Shown: positions 1 through 8,560, numbered from the stretch's first letter. The stretch is 64,000 nt of DNA from Rheinheimera sp. UJ63 (GCF_021568285.1 NZ_JAKGTQ010000002.1:850470-914469); one strand, 5' to 3'. A program made the numbers and translations. The notes: generated by a model from the letters alone, not told the origin.

Positions 1-596
1 ACCGCTTTGGCTAACAGTAACCGAGCCACACCGTCATCTTCATCTAATAATCGATCCAGTAAGCCTTCAACAAACCATTCGGCCATCGTTTCGCCAGGGT
101 GTTGCCGAGCAATGATCCAAATCTTCTTTTTATGCTCAGCTGGCTCGCCGACAACCAGCATGGTCATATCACGGCCATCCAGAGTTTCACCTAACTCGAC
201 TAACCGACAGTTGTAATCATTTTGGGCAAAGTGCAGCAAGTCTTGATGCCGTTCATAGCTATAAGGCGCAAAGTAAGCAAAGTACACTGACTCCGCTTCT
301 GGATAATGATGAATGGTTAATACGTTGTCTGCATAACTGGTATCTACGCGAAACCACGTTTGTCGATCATAAGAAGCCACCGCTTGATAACCTTCCCAGC
401 CTTCTGGGTAAGCCGATTGACCAGCATTCATAATTTTGATGGTGTGCGGTTCAGTGTGTGAGGTGTTTAAACGAAAGTGAAACCACTGAAAGAACTCTGA
501 TTGATGATCTTTTCGGATCGCCAATTGAATGTTTGCTGGATCCGTGGCGTGTAACACCTCGATATTACCACTGTCAAAATTGCAGGTGATTTTCAT
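1..596 (-). CDS. M14-family zinc carboxypeptidase (partial, C-terminus beyond window)
   Basis: Reading leftward from an ATG at 596, an open frame of 198 codons runs off the window edge. The first ~120 residues form a beta-rich domain of the type that precedes the catalytic domain in cytosolic-carboxypeptidase-like M14 peptidases. After it comes RQHPGETMAEW, in which H166 and E169 fit the HxxE zinc-binding pair of M14 metallocarboxypeptidases. No signal peptide is visible, so it is probably cytoplasmic. The remaining zinc ligand and the catalytic glutamate would lie outside the window. It is the last of a leftward group starting with the acyltransferase. Substrate is unknown; family members remove C-terminal residues from peptides. 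Confidence 0.85.
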   Translation of the reverse strand, partial: MKITCNFDSGNIEVLHATDPANIQLAIRKDHQSEFFQWFHFRLNTSHTEPHTIKIMNAGQSAYPEGWEGYQAVASYDRQTWFRVDTSYADNVLTIHHYPEAESVYFAYFAPYSYERHQDLLHFAQNDYNCRLVELGETLDGRDMTMLVVGEPAEHKKKIWIIARQHPGETMAEWFVEGLLDRLLDEDDGVARLLLAKA

Positions 597-677
597 AACA
601 TTTTCTCTAATTTGGCATCATCAAATAACAGCGCGTACGGCAAATACCTTGGCCTGGCACGCCGGTCGCATATCGTG

Positions 678-923
678 TTAGGGATTCTCTCGCACAAAGG
701 CGATATCTGCAAATCCCATTTTACTGAATGATTGCGAGCGAAAGTTTTTTACTGCGGCTTTATCTTTAGCCGTATGATGTAATTGCTGCTCCATGGCTAA
801 AAACGCCGTAAGATCTATCCCTTCAGCTGCCGCAACGGCTTCATATAAATCAACAAAACGATCATAACTAAAGGCGATAACTTTCTTTTGGCCTTTAAAG
901 GTGTAGCTAACTTGCCTAGCCAT
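678..923 (-). CDS. Small conserved protein, DUF2960-like
   Basis: An 81-residue soluble protein beginning MARQVSYTFKGQKK, rich in charged residues and with no signal peptide or membrane segment. The pattern (short N-terminal strands, then a helical stretch with YEAVAAAEGIDLTAFLAMEQQ) matches my recollection of the DUF2960 family of Shewanella, Vibrio and relatives; this is memory, not a search. It begins 12 bp after the stop of the EamA transporter gene, so the two are probably co-transcribed. Function is unknown. Confidence 0.75.
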   Translation of the reverse strand: MARQVSYTFKGQKKVIAFSYDRFVDLYEAVAAAEGIDLTAFLAMEQQLHHTAKDKAAVKNFRSQSFSKMGFADIAFVRENP

Positions 924-935
924 AAAACTTATTTC

Positions 936-1781
936 CTATACTGCGTGGCGACGACACAACCACAATGAAAGCAATAACAAAGCGATACCCAAGACTAACT
1001 TGGTTAAGTCTGTATCACGCTGCCAGATCAGAATATTGACCAGCAAACCTGCAGGGATCAAAGCATTATTCATCACCGCTAAGGTACCGCTAGAAACCTG
1101 TGAAGCGCCTTTGTTCCACCAAAAATAGCCTGCACCTGAAGCCACTAATCCTAGCCAAAGCAAAACTGCCCATTGTACTGACGTAGTGGGATATTGTGCT
1201 TGCCCCAGTAATAACCAAGCCGGTAGCGCAATCACTAAAGCACCGACATAAAACCAGCCAAATTGCTGATGGCCTGCGTTTAGGTGCGCTTTGCTGGCCA
1301 TAAACTTTTTATAGCCCACCTGGCCTGCGGCAAAACAAAAGTTTGCCCCCTGCACCACTAAAAAGCCTAACCAATAATTCACTGCGGGTAGTGTATCGCG
1401 CATCACAGCTGCTGCCACTACGGCGAGTAAGGCTGCAAATAAAAAGCGGGGATTAAAATGGCCATCAAGCACATCATACAGCAATGTTATATAGACCGGG
1501 GTAAAGATGGTAAACACCAGGATCTGTGGCACACTCAGTAATAAAAAAGACTGATAATAAAAAATATACATTAAGCCTAATTGCACCGCGCCAAGCGCGG
1601 CCAATAAAAATGCATCGGCTAAGGCCACAGGTTTACGTAGCAGCCAAGGCAAAAACACCAGCACCGCGAGCGCAATACGCATTAACACCGCAAAATAAGC
1701 ATCCACTTGGCCAGCCAAATAAACGCCAATTAAGCTAAACGAAAACGCCCACAGCAGTGTAACGGCAACTAAATAACTCAC
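936..1781 (-). CDS. EamA/DMT-superfamily transporter
   Basis: A 281-residue, very hydrophobic protein with about ten predicted membrane helices, the usual size of a two-EamA-repeat drug/metabolite transporter. The first helix (LLWAFSFSLIGVYLAGQVD) has the typical EamA opening, and FVVQGANFCFAAGQVGYKK-like and WWNKGAS segments mark the second half. The start codon is GTG and overlaps the TGA stop of the upstream acyltransferase (GTGA), which indicates translational coupling. DMT proteins move amino acids, carboxylates, amines or nucleotide sugars across the inner membrane; the substrate here cannot be told from sequence. Confidence 0.88.
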   Translation of the reverse strand: MSYLVAVTLLWAFSFSLIGVYLAGQVDAYFAVLMRIALAVLVFLPWLLRKPVALADAFLLAALGAVQLGLMYIFYYQSFLLLSVPQILVFTIFTPVYITLLYDVLDGHFNPRFLFAALLAVVAAAVMRDTLPAVNYWLGFLVVQGANFCFAAGQVGYKKFMASKAHLNAGHQQFGWFYVGALVIALPAWLLLGQAQYPTTSVQWAVLLWLGLVASGAGYFWWNKGASQVSSGTLAVMNNALIPAGLLVNILIWQRDTDLTKLVLGIALLLLSLWLCRRHAV

Positions 1782-2923
1782 TCTAGTTCAGACTGCCTCA
1801 TGATCGGAGCCGCATATAAGGCGCTCATTAATGAGGTCGCGCCTTGCGGTACCGTTTGCAAACGCTGTTGCCATAACTCCACTAGTTTTTCATCAACCGA
1901 AGCATGTGTTAAACCTGCGGCCAGATAATTAACCGGATATAAACGGTAGTTTTGCCAAATGTGCTGGTCAATTAGCCGGGCAAGTGCATCGGGATCTGCA
2001 GGCACCTCGGTAAGTGGTTTTGCAAACGCCACATGAACCCGGCCTTTAAAGCCAACGATCCCTTTGATAATACTATCTATATCCTCAAATTCCGTTTTTT
2101 GGTAAGAACCGGAGGTTTGTTTTTGCCACAATTCGTTGATTTTATCGACATCGCAAGGATCATATTCGTAAGACAAACATACCGGCACAATATTTAGCCC
2201 TGCTATATATTCAGCAAAGCTTTCACCGCGTTTTTTGCCTTCCATATAAAACATTTTCAAAATCGCCGGATCCGTTTCATCCAAGCCATCTTTAGCGCGA
2301 CCTTCTTTTTGCGCGATCCACACAGAGTGTTTATGCTCTAACGAATGTTTAATGTAAGACGACAACAAGGTAAAGTTTTTCAGCATTTCACGTGGGCCTT
2401 TGGCACCGCGCTTAACAATAAAACTTTTATTTAATCGCATTAACTCCGAGGCGCAGGCCTTACGTAATAAGTTGTCGCCAATGGCAATGCGCACGGTATC
2501 TAAACCATGGTGATATAAACACCAATTTACTAAAGCCGGATCCATCGCAATATCACGGTGATTAGAGACAAACAAGTAAGCTTTGCCTGGTGTTAAATGT
2601 TCTAAACCAGATACCGTGATTTTATTGGTACTACTTTCTATCATTCGCTCCATAAAGGTCGCGACCTGACGCTGCACCGCTTGTACGTTATCTAAACGTG
2701 ACCAACGGCGTTTTAACGAGAATTTCACCAGTGGTGATAATAACCAGCCCAAAGGCCCAGCTAAATGCGGGAAACGATAATGGAGAATGGCATGAATAAA
2801 TTCGTCATCTGCAATTAAACGGGCGATCGCTGGCGCGACTTCGTCATCATGATAAGGCCGGATATCGGCGTAAATATCTTGCTCTGCCACAGTACTCACT
2901 ACTTTGTCTGGGTAAAAGAGCAA
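1778..2923 (-). CDS. PlsC-type glycerolipid acyltransferase
   Basis: A 381-residue protein with the PlsC/LPLAT active-site block: NHRDIAMD supplies the HxxxxD catalytic motif and EGRAKDG the downstream substrate-binding EGR motif. It is longer than plain PlsC (~245 residues) and belongs to the larger acyltransferase group that transfers acyl chains to a glycerophosphate or related acceptor at the membrane. The first available start is TTG with no clear ribosome-binding site; an in-frame GTG twelve codons in is an alternative, so the N-terminus is uncertain. The gene overlaps the EamA transporter gene by four bases. Confidence 0.85.
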   Translation of the reverse strand: MLFYPDKVVSTVAEQDIYADIRPYHDDEVAPAIARLIADDEFIHAILHYRFPHLAGPLGWLLSPLVKFSLKRRWSRLDNVQAVQRQVATFMERMIESSTNKITVSGLEHLTPGKAYLFVSNHRDIAMDPALVNWCLYHHGLDTVRIAIGDNLLRKACASELMRLNKSFIVKRGAKGPREMLKNFTLLSSYIKHSLEHKHSVWIAQKEGRAKDGLDETDPAILKMFYMEGKKRGESFAEYIAGLNIVPVCLSYEYDPCDVDKINELWQKQTSGSYQKTEFEDIDSIIKGIVGFKGRVHVAFAKPLTEVPADPDALARLIDQHIWQNYRLYPVNYLAAGLTHASVDEKLVELWQQRLQTVPQGATSLMSALYAAPIMRQSELE

Positions 2924-3139
2924 CTATTTTACTGGGTTATACAGAATTGACCAGCACAATCCTAATTAAGATTAAGGCTTGTTGACGTTTGATGGTTTTT
3001 TTGCAACTAAGTGGCGGGTATTTATACAAAACAGAGCTTATGCCATGTCGTTATTTTACATAAACAAGTGATAAAAAACGCCCTGCTTTTAAGTAGATTA
3101 AATCGACCAAAAGACCGGGCGCGGCTGAGTAAGTGGCTC

Positions 3140-4105
3140 TTATTCCGTAAAATTCAAACTCACGGCAGTTTTACTGGTCGGTATTACCACGTTTTTTGCT
3201 TGCAGAAAATCAATAGCATCGGCGATCTCTGGATCGTCAGTAACATCACAGCTAAGCGCCGCAGTGTAGGTATTAGCATCAATGAAACCGATACCATAAT
3301 TATAGGTACTTACACCGTCAAAATAGACATTCGTACTGGTATAGGGTGCGTAAGTTTTATTGCCGCCATTATCAGACAATTCAGCTAATGGCCGATCGGC
3401 GCCTGCATACAAATATACGGTAGCCACCGGCTCGGATTTATCAGCGGGTGCCACAGTGCAGTTATTATTGATGAGTAAGGTTTCAGAAACCTGCCCCGTT
3501 AAGTGACCGATAGCACTGTCATCGACTAAACGTAACCCTGTCGGTTTTAGTAGATAACCATTCTGCCCAGGCGGATTAACCATGGCTTTGCGTAAGTCAA
3601 ACTCGAGCGTATAGCTAAAAGTACCGCCGGCTGATAACGTGACCCCACCGAGCTTTAATTCGTTTGAAGGCACTCGAAGTGCTTGGCGGCTGCCATCTAA
3701 TAATTCGACATAACTGCCTTCAGCTATCGCCAATCTTAATTGCCCATAGTTACCAGGGGGAAGTTCAGCTTGGCTGACGAGTGCTTCTGCTTTTGCGCCA
3801 GGTAACGTTAATAAGTCGATACCACGCGCATTTGCAACAACATTTCCCTGATTGTCGCGACAAAGGTTGTTAACATTGGCAGCACTCGGATCTTGACCAA
3901 TCACCACACGTTGACGACTTAAGCCATTACCAGTCAGTTCGACATCGGTAAAACACACCACCACCGCTTTTGCCTCAGTCACTGGCGCATCACTGACCGC
4001 TAAACTAAAGGTTGCTAACATTGGCTCAGAGGTTGTTTCACCGCCGCATGCGGTTAAGCCCGCAATGCTAGTCAATAGCATGCTTGTTAAAATACGTTTT
4101 TGCAT
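3140..4105 (-). CDS. DUF4382 lipoprotein
   Basis: A 321-residue exported protein. The N-terminus is a lipoprotein signal peptide with lipobox LTAC followed by GGE, so Cys20 is the expected lipidated residue. The segment beginning ATFSLAVSDAPVTEAKAVVVCFTDVEL is the characteristic opening of DUF4382, a beta-sandwich domain of surface lipoproteins with unknown ligand; the second half is a less conserved beta-rich region. It appears to be transcribed alone. A pair of cysteines in the C-terminal half could form a disulfide after export. Function is not known for this family. Confidence 0.85.
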   Translation of the reverse strand: MQKRILTSMLLTSIAGLTACGGETTSEPMLATFSLAVSDAPVTEAKAVVVCFTDVELTGNGLSRQRVVIGQDPSAANVNNLCRDNQGNVVANARGIDLLTLPGAKAEALVSQAELPPGNYGQLRLAIAEGSYVELLDGSRQALRVPSNELKLGGVTLSAGGTFSYTLEFDLRKAMVNPPGQNGYLLKPTGLRLVDDSAIGHLTGQVSETLLINNNCTVAPADKSEPVATVYLYAGADRPLAELSDNGGNKTYAPYTSTNVYFDGVSTYNYGIGFIDANTYTAALSCDVTDDPEIADAIDFLQAKNVVIPTSKTAVSLNFTE

Positions 4106-4260
4106 TTGTGTATCCCCTTTACTACTTGAACCCTAATCCTATTCGCCAAGGCTGAACCTTAAGTGAATTCAAAGTGTGCTTGCTGCATGTCGAAATATTC
4201 AGCATACAGTTAAACGGGCATTGCATTATCGCTGAGAATCATTATGATACGCGCTTGAGT

Positions 4261-4337
<77 letters not shown>

Positions 4338-4353
4338 ATAAATTCTTATCAAA

Positions 4354-4386
4354 AGCCAGTTAGCTTAAAGCGAGCTGGCTTTTTTT
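4354..4386 (+). terminator. Rho-independent terminator of tRNA-Pro
   Basis: AGCCAG pairs with CTGGCT around a purine-rich loop and is followed by seven T residues, directly after the tRNA 3' end. Confidence 0.85.
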
Positions 4387-4521
4387 ATATCTGCGGTTTG
4401 TCGCGCACCCTTTTAGCTATTATGCCGCTTTATTTGCTGTCGTAAGTGCTTTAAATTGCAGAGCCAATGCTCATTAATGCCGGTAAAAAGGTGCATCACG
4501 CGGCCCTAGTATGATTGCCCT

Positions 4522-4559
4522 CTAGAAATTAATGACGCTCACGATGACGACATTTCTAG
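4522..4559. repeat. 8-bp inverted repeat in the tRNA-SOD intergenic region
   Basis: CTAGAAAT and ATTTCTAG are separated by 22 bp. It is the only conspicuous structure in the ~355-bp gap between the tRNA terminator and the superoxide dismutase gene and may be a regulatory site for the latter. Apart from it I see no gene in this gap. Confidence 0.35.
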
Positions 4560-4742
4560 CGCTTGTTAACACAACGCCAAGCCTAAACAATCGCTATTAC
4601 CCCTATTCTTAAAACACCTTGTCGCGTTTTATTGCCGATTGGTCCCTACTTTAAAATTAAAGTGATCGGGCAGCATCATACTACTGTAGGATTAGTCAGT
4701 CCCTAAATTGGTAAAACCTCATCTTCATAGGAGTACAATACC

Positions 4743-5447
4743 GTGTTAACTATTCTCAAAGCGAAACTCCCTGCAACCTTACTTTGTTTATTCCTTGCTG
4801 CCAGTGCCCACGCTGAACCCTTTACGTTAACCCCGCTGCCTTATGCTGCAGATGCACTTGCACCGGTTATCGATAAAGACACCATGCAAATTCACCATGG
4901 CAGGCACCATCAAGCCTATGTGAATAACTTAAACGCCCAAGTAGCAAGCACCCCAGAGTTAGCCTCACTGTCACTTGAAGTGATGATGTCGCAAATATCA
5001 CGCTTTAATACGGCGGTACGAAACAATGGTGGTGGTCATTATAATCATCAACTTTTTTGGCAATTAATGGCGCCACAGGCTGATGTTGGCGAGCCTTCAG
5101 CGGCCTTAAAAAAAGCCATCGAACGTGATTTTGGCTCTATCGATGCCATGCAAAAGTCGTTTAATCAGGCAGCAGCTACCCGTTTTGGCTCTGGTTGGGC
5201 ATGGTTAATCGTGGATAAAAAGCACAAACTGCAGGTAACATCGACAGCTAATCAAGACAACCCCTTGATGGATGTGGTGGAAGTGCAAGGTACCCCCATA
5301 CTTGCGCTGGATGTTTGGGAGCATGCCTATTATTTACAGTATCAAAACAAGCGTGGTGATTACGCTACGGCTTGGTGGACTATTGTGAATTGGCATAAGG
5401 TCAATGAGTTATATCGTCATGCCACCGAGCAAACCAAAGCTCATTAA
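4743..5447 (+). CDS. Exported Fe/Mn superoxide dismutase, Mn-type residues
   Basis: A 234-residue superoxide dismutase (2 O2- to H2O2 and O2). Expected metal ligands are H51 (in IHHGRHHQAYV), H102 (in YNHQLFW), D190 and H194 (in LDVWEHAYY). GGGHYNHQLFW and Gln171 in TANQDNPL match the Mn/cambialistic branch rather than the classical iron enzyme. Unlike cytoplasmic SodA/SodB it carries a ~24-residue signal peptide ending AHA before EPFTLTPLPY, so it should act in the periplasm or outside the cell. Start is GTG with AGGAG eight bases upstream. It is monocistronic, with an inverted repeat after the stop. Confidence 0.95.
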   Translation: MLTILKAKLPATLLCLFLAASAHAEPFTLTPLPYAADALAPVIDKDTMQIHHGRHHQAYVNNLNAQVASTPELASLSLEVMMSQISRFNTAVRNNGGGHYNHQLFWQLMAPQADVGEPSAALKKAIERDFGSIDAMQKSFNQAAATRFGSGWAWLIVDKKHKLQVTSTANQDNPLMDVVEVQGTPILALDVWEHAYYLQYQNKRGDYATAWWTIVNWHKVNELYRHATEQTKAH

Positions 5448-5470
5448 GCCTTGATATAGCATTTTAAATA

Positions 5471-5497
5471 CCGCCTAGGTGGCTATCGCTTAGGCGG
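5471..5497 (+). terminator. Hairpin after the superoxide dismutase gene
   Basis: CCGCCTA pairs with TAGGCGG around a 13-nt loop, 24 bp after the stop codon. There is no good T-run, so it is either a weak terminator or an mRNA 3'-stabilising hairpin. The remaining ~300 bp up to the next gene hold only a dispersed-repeat copy. Confidence 0.5.
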
Positions 5498-5725
5498 ATA
5501 AAACACTTTGTTATCACTGCCCTCACCTGACGATGAGAGCTTTGCTAGCAAATTTACGAATAAAGCCAGAATGCGACTACAGCCCCAAAGCGGGTCAGAG
5601 TCACTCACGGCAACTTACATGAAAGCTCAACAGCTAAATGCATACTTCTAAGAATATGCCCCGCTCTTGCGGCGAGGCAATTGAATACTGTTGAGCAAGG
5701 TGTTTAGAATAAGGGTATATCAAGT

Positions 5726-5739
5726 GCTCGTTATCTGAC
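5726..5739 (+). repeat. Dispersed repeat, copy 1 (GCTCGTTATCTGAC)
   Basis: One-base variant of a sequence found three more times in the window (6695, 14578, 14642) as CTCGGTATCTGAC. All four copies lie in non-coding DNA on either side of the cassette array and are followed by an AAGGTT- or AAGC-like tail. Confidence 0.5.
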
Positions 5740-5808
5740 TCTGAAGGTTTCGAACAAGCTAACAAATCAGTTTTTTGCGGAACAAGCGACCGCTGGCTAT
5801 GATGCTTA

Positions 5809-6195
5809 TTACGCTTGATGTTCTACAGTACGCAAGATGCTTGCATTTACTTTGTTAAGCATAAACACAACAATACCCCCTGTGACAAAAACAGCAATAA
5901 AGTCCTGCGGATCAAACACTCCGGTTCCCACAACGGGCTGTAAACACTCATAAGTTGCGCAACCACATGTGATCCACAATGCTGATTCGGGTGCTTTAGT
6001 TATCCAGTCTTTTGCTAAACCGATTAATAAAAAAATTGAGGTAATGGTTCCGGTAATACTTGGCAGATAATCTGCCAAACCAAAATCGGCTATTTGATTG
6101 GCGTATACCCAATCTCGATAATAGCTATCACCAATAGACGTTAACACTAAAAAACTCATTCCAATTAAAATAAACATGCAGCGAACTCTAGCCAT
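5809..6195 (-). CDS. Small inner-membrane protein, weakly VanZ-like
   Basis: A 128-residue protein with about four hydrophobic segments. I place the start at the ATG at 6195 because GAGG lies 6-7 bases upstream; the frame is open further but lacks hydrophobic or conserved sequence there. The pattern YECLQP...GVFDPQDF...GG recalls the E-x-x-Q, F-D-x-x-D and glycine positions of VanZ-like proteins, but the match is loose. It has no operon partner and lies at the edge of a repeat-rich accessory region. Function is unknown. Confidence 0.65.
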   Translation of the reverse strand: MARVRCMFILIGMSFLVLTSIGDSYYRDWVYANQIADFGLADYLPSITGTITSIFLLIGLAKDWITKAPESALWITCGCATYECLQPVVGTGVFDPQDFIAVFVTGGIVVFMLNKVNASILRTVEHQA

Positions 6196-6619
6196 ACCAT
6201 CCTCGGAATGAAAAATACTATTGATTGCACAACGAAATAAAACTGTAGTAACACCAGATCTCGTTTTCTGAAAACAAACAATTTGAATTGGCAATTAAGC
6301 ATTAAATTTACTTCATTTTTACCATAACCATTAACCTTTTCGCCATTGGCTATAAATTTTCTTTTGGATCCTTTAAAAAGTGCCTCGTTGTTAGATGAAT
6401 TATTTCAAGGCGATAGTCACCAACAAGCTATAGAAGCTAAGCAAATACCTCAACGGATATTCACTCCCTTTGCAGCGAGCCGGCTGATCATCGTTGGCCA
6501 AGGTTTTAAGAAAACGGGTGTTTGAGTGCGGCGACGAAGCATAGCGCGAGTGACGTTTACGCCTTGGACAACGTATGAGCAGTCGGGCTTTCGAGCGAAA
6601 TTGGGTCGCATTTTCTTTG

Positions 6620-6668
6620 GATACTTTCTTTTGGCGACACAAAAGAAAGTATCTCGCCAACGGCGAAA
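6620..6668. repeat. Composite palindromic element, left copy
   Basis: A perfect 14-bp inverted repeat (GATACTTTCTTTTG / CAAAAGAAAGTATC) with a 6-nt loop is followed by TCTCGCCAACGGCGAAA, itself a TCGCC/GGCGA hairpin. The same 17-mer recurs in reverse orientation at 14541-14557 next to a related CTTTTGGCA/TGCCAAAAG inverted repeat. An 86-codon open frame crosses this element but has no ribosome-binding site or recognisable domain, so I treat the ~670-bp gap before the pirin gene as non-coding repeat DNA. Confidence 0.75.
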
Positions 6669-6694
6669 ACGTTAAGCTCTGCTTAAAAAAAGAT

Positions 6695-6707
6695 CTCGGT
6701 ATCTGAC
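6695..6707 (+). repeat. Dispersed repeat, copy 2 (CTCGGTATCTGAC)
   Basis: Second copy of the short dispersed repeat, 26 bp after the composite palindrome, in the same relative order as at 14541-14595. Confidence 0.5.
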
Positions 6708-6757
6708 CTCAAAGGTTCCAAGGTTATTCTGGTCCATGTCAATCAGAACCTGCGCAT

Positions 6758-6778
6758 TAGTTCTTTTAAATAGAACTA
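6758..6778. promoter_or_regulatory. Candidate operator upstream of the pirin gene
   Basis: TAGTTCT and AGAACTA form a perfect 7-bp inverted repeat with a 7-bp spacer, about 90 bp before the pirin start codon and just upstream of AT-rich sequence that could hold its -10 region. The geometry suits a dimeric repressor or LysR-type site. No regulator gene adjoins it. Confidence 0.4.
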
Positions 6779-6866
6779 TTCGCTTCTTTTATTCTAATAT
6801 TATTACCCTGTTTAGAATGATACCGTGCTAAGTAGACTTAATTTCTGCATTGTTAAGGAGTACCAC

Positions 6867-7724
6867 ATGGCAAAAGTACTGAAGGCAACAACACATGATT
6901 TAGGTGGCTTACAAGTAAAAAGAGTGCTGCCTCACCAAGATAAAAAAATGGTTGGGCCTTTTATATTTTTTGACCAAATTGGCCCACATGATTTTCCTGC
7001 TGGGCAAGGTATCAATGTGCGACCGCATCCACATATTGGCCTAAGCACACTAACTTATTTGTTCGAAGGCAGTATTTTGCATAGAGATTCGTTAGGACAT
7101 CATGTCGAAATACATCCAGGAGATGTCAACTGGATGACAGCAGGTAAAGGCATAACCCATTCCGAGCGAGAAACCTTTGAAGTAAGAGCGAACAAGCACG
7201 CCATTAATGGCTTACAGTGCTGGATCGCACTACCAGAGCAGATGGCTGAACTTGACCCCTCTTTTACTCATGTAAAAAAACAGCAACTACCCCACCTCAT
7301 TCACGAGGGTGTTATGATGCGGCTCATTGTCGGCGAAGCTTACGGCATGAGCTCACCCGTTAAAACTTACTCGCCGATGTTTTATATCGACATAACGGCA
7401 GATGAAAACAGCAAAATTGCCAGACCCCATCCAACGTATGAAACCGCGATATTCCCTATTAGCGGAAAAATAGACATTAACGGAGTAACCTATGGTGCGG
7501 GTGAGTTTGTCTTGCTCGATGATATCGACTCTGAAATGACGGTTCTGCAGAGCGGACGATTTATCATGCTAGGAGGCGAAAAATTTACTGTAACCCCTTA
7601 TTTGCACTGGAATTTTGTATCTTTCAGTAAAGCGCGGATAGAGCAAGCAAAAGCGGATTGGCAAAATGGCAAATTCCCCAACGTCATCGGCGACGATAAA
7701 GAGTATATCCCGCTTAAAAAATAA
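6867..7724 (+). CDS. Pirin family protein
   Basis: A 285-residue bicupin. The N-terminal cupin has the pirin metal-site pattern RPHPHIGLSTLTYLFEG followed by GKGITHSE, giving three histidines and a glutamate as metal ligands; the C-terminal cupin is degenerate, as usual. Pirins are cytoplasmic iron proteins, some with quercetin 2,3-dioxygenase activity and others acting as redox-sensing partners. The ATG at 6867 is chosen because AAGGAG lies six bases upstream; an earlier in-frame ATG adds 14 residues without conservation. It is a single-gene unit with a hairpin after the stop. Confidence 0.93.
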   Translation: MAKVLKATTHDLGGLQVKRVLPHQDKKMVGPFIFFDQIGPHDFPAGQGINVRPHPHIGLSTLTYLFEGSILHRDSLGHHVEIHPGDVNWMTAGKGITHSERETFEVRANKHAINGLQCWIALPEQMAELDPSFTHVKKQQLPHLIHEGVMMRLIVGEAYGMSSPVKTYSPMFYIDITADENSKIARPHPTYETAIFPISGKIDINGVTYGAGEFVLLDDIDSEMTVLQSGRFIMLGGEKFTVTPYLHWNFVSFSKARIEQAKADWQNGKFPNVIGDDKEYIPLKK

Positions 7725-7755
7725 CCCTCAACGTTAAGTATCTAACTTCGAGGGT
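7724..7755 (+). terminator. Hairpin after the pirin gene
   Basis: ACCCTC pairs with GAGGGT, with an inner GTTA/TAAC pairing. No T-run follows, so termination activity is uncertain. It marks the boundary before the cassette array. Confidence 0.45.
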
Positions 7756-7779
7756 GTGTAATAAATAGGATTATAAACA

Positions 7780-7882
7780 CCTCAACATGTGCTTTAAAAA
7801 AGACAAGTACAATGCATATTACTTGACCAACTTATTGAGTTTCCAACGAGTTTAAGCGGGTTGTTTAAAGCACGTGTTAGGG
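7780..7882 (-). other. attC-like recombination site A (array end)
   Basis: On the minus strand the site opens with CCCTAAC, overlapping the stop codon of the lipoprotein gene, and closes with GTTGAGG. The flanking arms CACGTGCTTTAAA and TTTAAAGCACATG pair almost perfectly with one G-T, leaving a ~70-nt centre. Outer arms of R-box type (CTAAC/GTTRRR) joined to longer imperfect stems are the architecture of integron attC sites. This is the last site of the array. Confidence 0.6.
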
Positions 7883-8203
7883 TTCATTGCATTTCACCAG
7901 AACACTGACAACGCCGCCTTCGCCATAGTACGACAGCGACTCTGGGATAATGGTACAAGCCTGATTTCCAGCAATTTTTTGCTCAATTTCTGTTTGCACA
8001 AAATTGAAATATTCTTCTTTCTCTTGGGCATCATTTACACTTGGAAAAATAAATTTAGAGTAATGATAAAAATATTTACCCTTTCCATATTTCGATGAAT
8101 TCACCGATTTTGCTCTTGGATCAAGCTCAGCAAAATACGATGAGCGAGTGCATCCACAAAGAACAATAAAGGCAACCAATGTTATTGTAGGGTAATTTTT
8201 CAT
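7877..8203 (-). CDS. Small cassette-encoded lipoprotein
   Basis: A 108-residue protein with a lipoprotein signal peptide (hydrophobic stretch ending VLCGC, lipidated Cys18) and no recognised domain after it. The mature part is polar, with many Tyr and Lys and two more cysteines that could pair in the periplasm. Its ATG follows the GTTAGGC core of attC-like site B by only seven bases and its stop lies in the arm of site A, the compact packing of an integron cassette. Function is unknown. Confidence 0.7.
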   Translation of the reverse strand: MKNYPTITLVAFIVLCGCTRSSYFAELDPRAKSVNSSKYGKGKYFYHYSKFIFPSVNDAQEKEEYFNFVQTEIEQKIAGNQACTIIPESLSYYGEGGVVSVLVKCNEP

Positions 8204-8210
8204 GCCAGCA

Positions 8211-8310
8211 GCCTAACGCAGCCAGCCGCGGCCGAAAAGCAATGCAGCTAATTTGAGGTGGCGCGAATAACGGCAGCGTTGCTGACTGGCCTTATTAAAT
8301 GCCATTAGCG
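8211..8310 (-). other. attC-like recombination site B
   Basis: Minus-strand core GCGTTAGGC (a fit to the R' consensus GTTRRRY) lies at one end and GCGCTAATGG, containing the stop codon of the PLDc_N-like gene, at the other. Inside are CAGTCAGC / GCTGGCTG and CGGCCGCGG-type stems. The internal sequence (GCCAGTCAGCAACG ... CCTCAAAT ... GGCTG) is clearly related to site F, so the two belong to one attC family. Confidence 0.7.
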
Positions 8311-8496
8311 CTGTTGTACTCTCTTTGCAGGCTGAGTCACGATCAAGTAAATGATGTAGCTAAGTAACGGAAAAAATACAACCGCTAAAGACCAACCAAA
8401 CTTTGCACCACCGTGGGAACGGCTTGATAGGATCACATGGATCAATGGCAAAACCATTATGATTAAAAAATGCCAAATACTTATTCCACCCATCAT
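8305..8496 (-). CDS. Short membrane protein, PLDc_N-like
   Basis: A 63-residue protein with two membrane helices. The order (helix, RSHGGAKFGW, helix with FFPLLSYIIYL, basic tail) matches the PLDc_N module that forms the N-terminal membrane anchor of cardiolipin synthases and also occurs as free short proteins. AGGA precedes the ATG. The stop codon is embedded in an arm of attC-like site B. It has no catalytic domain; the role is unknown, possibly membrane-associated immunity or stress, which is a guess. Confidence 0.68.
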   Translation of the reverse strand: MMGGISIWHFLIIMVLPLIHVILSSRSHGGAKFGWSLAVVFFPLLSYIIYLIVTQPAKRVQQR

Positions 8497-8560
8497 AAAT
8501 TTAATCCTAAATTAAGTTGAACATTAAAATCTTTCGCAAGACTACTATTAATTTAATATC

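Noticed and set aside
3011..3388. 125-codon rightward frame
   Set aside because: Antisense to the end of the DUF4382 lipoprotein gene, which has a lipobox and a recognised domain.
5809..6294. N-terminal extension of 33 residues on the VanZ-like protein
   Set aside because: The internal ATG at 6195 has a good GAGG signal and begins a normal membrane protein, whereas the extension has neither.
6400..6660. 86-codon leftward frame
   Set aside because: It crosses a perfect 14-bp palindrome and a dispersed repeat, has no ribosome-binding site and an Arg/Ser-rich composition; best read as non-coding repeat DNA.
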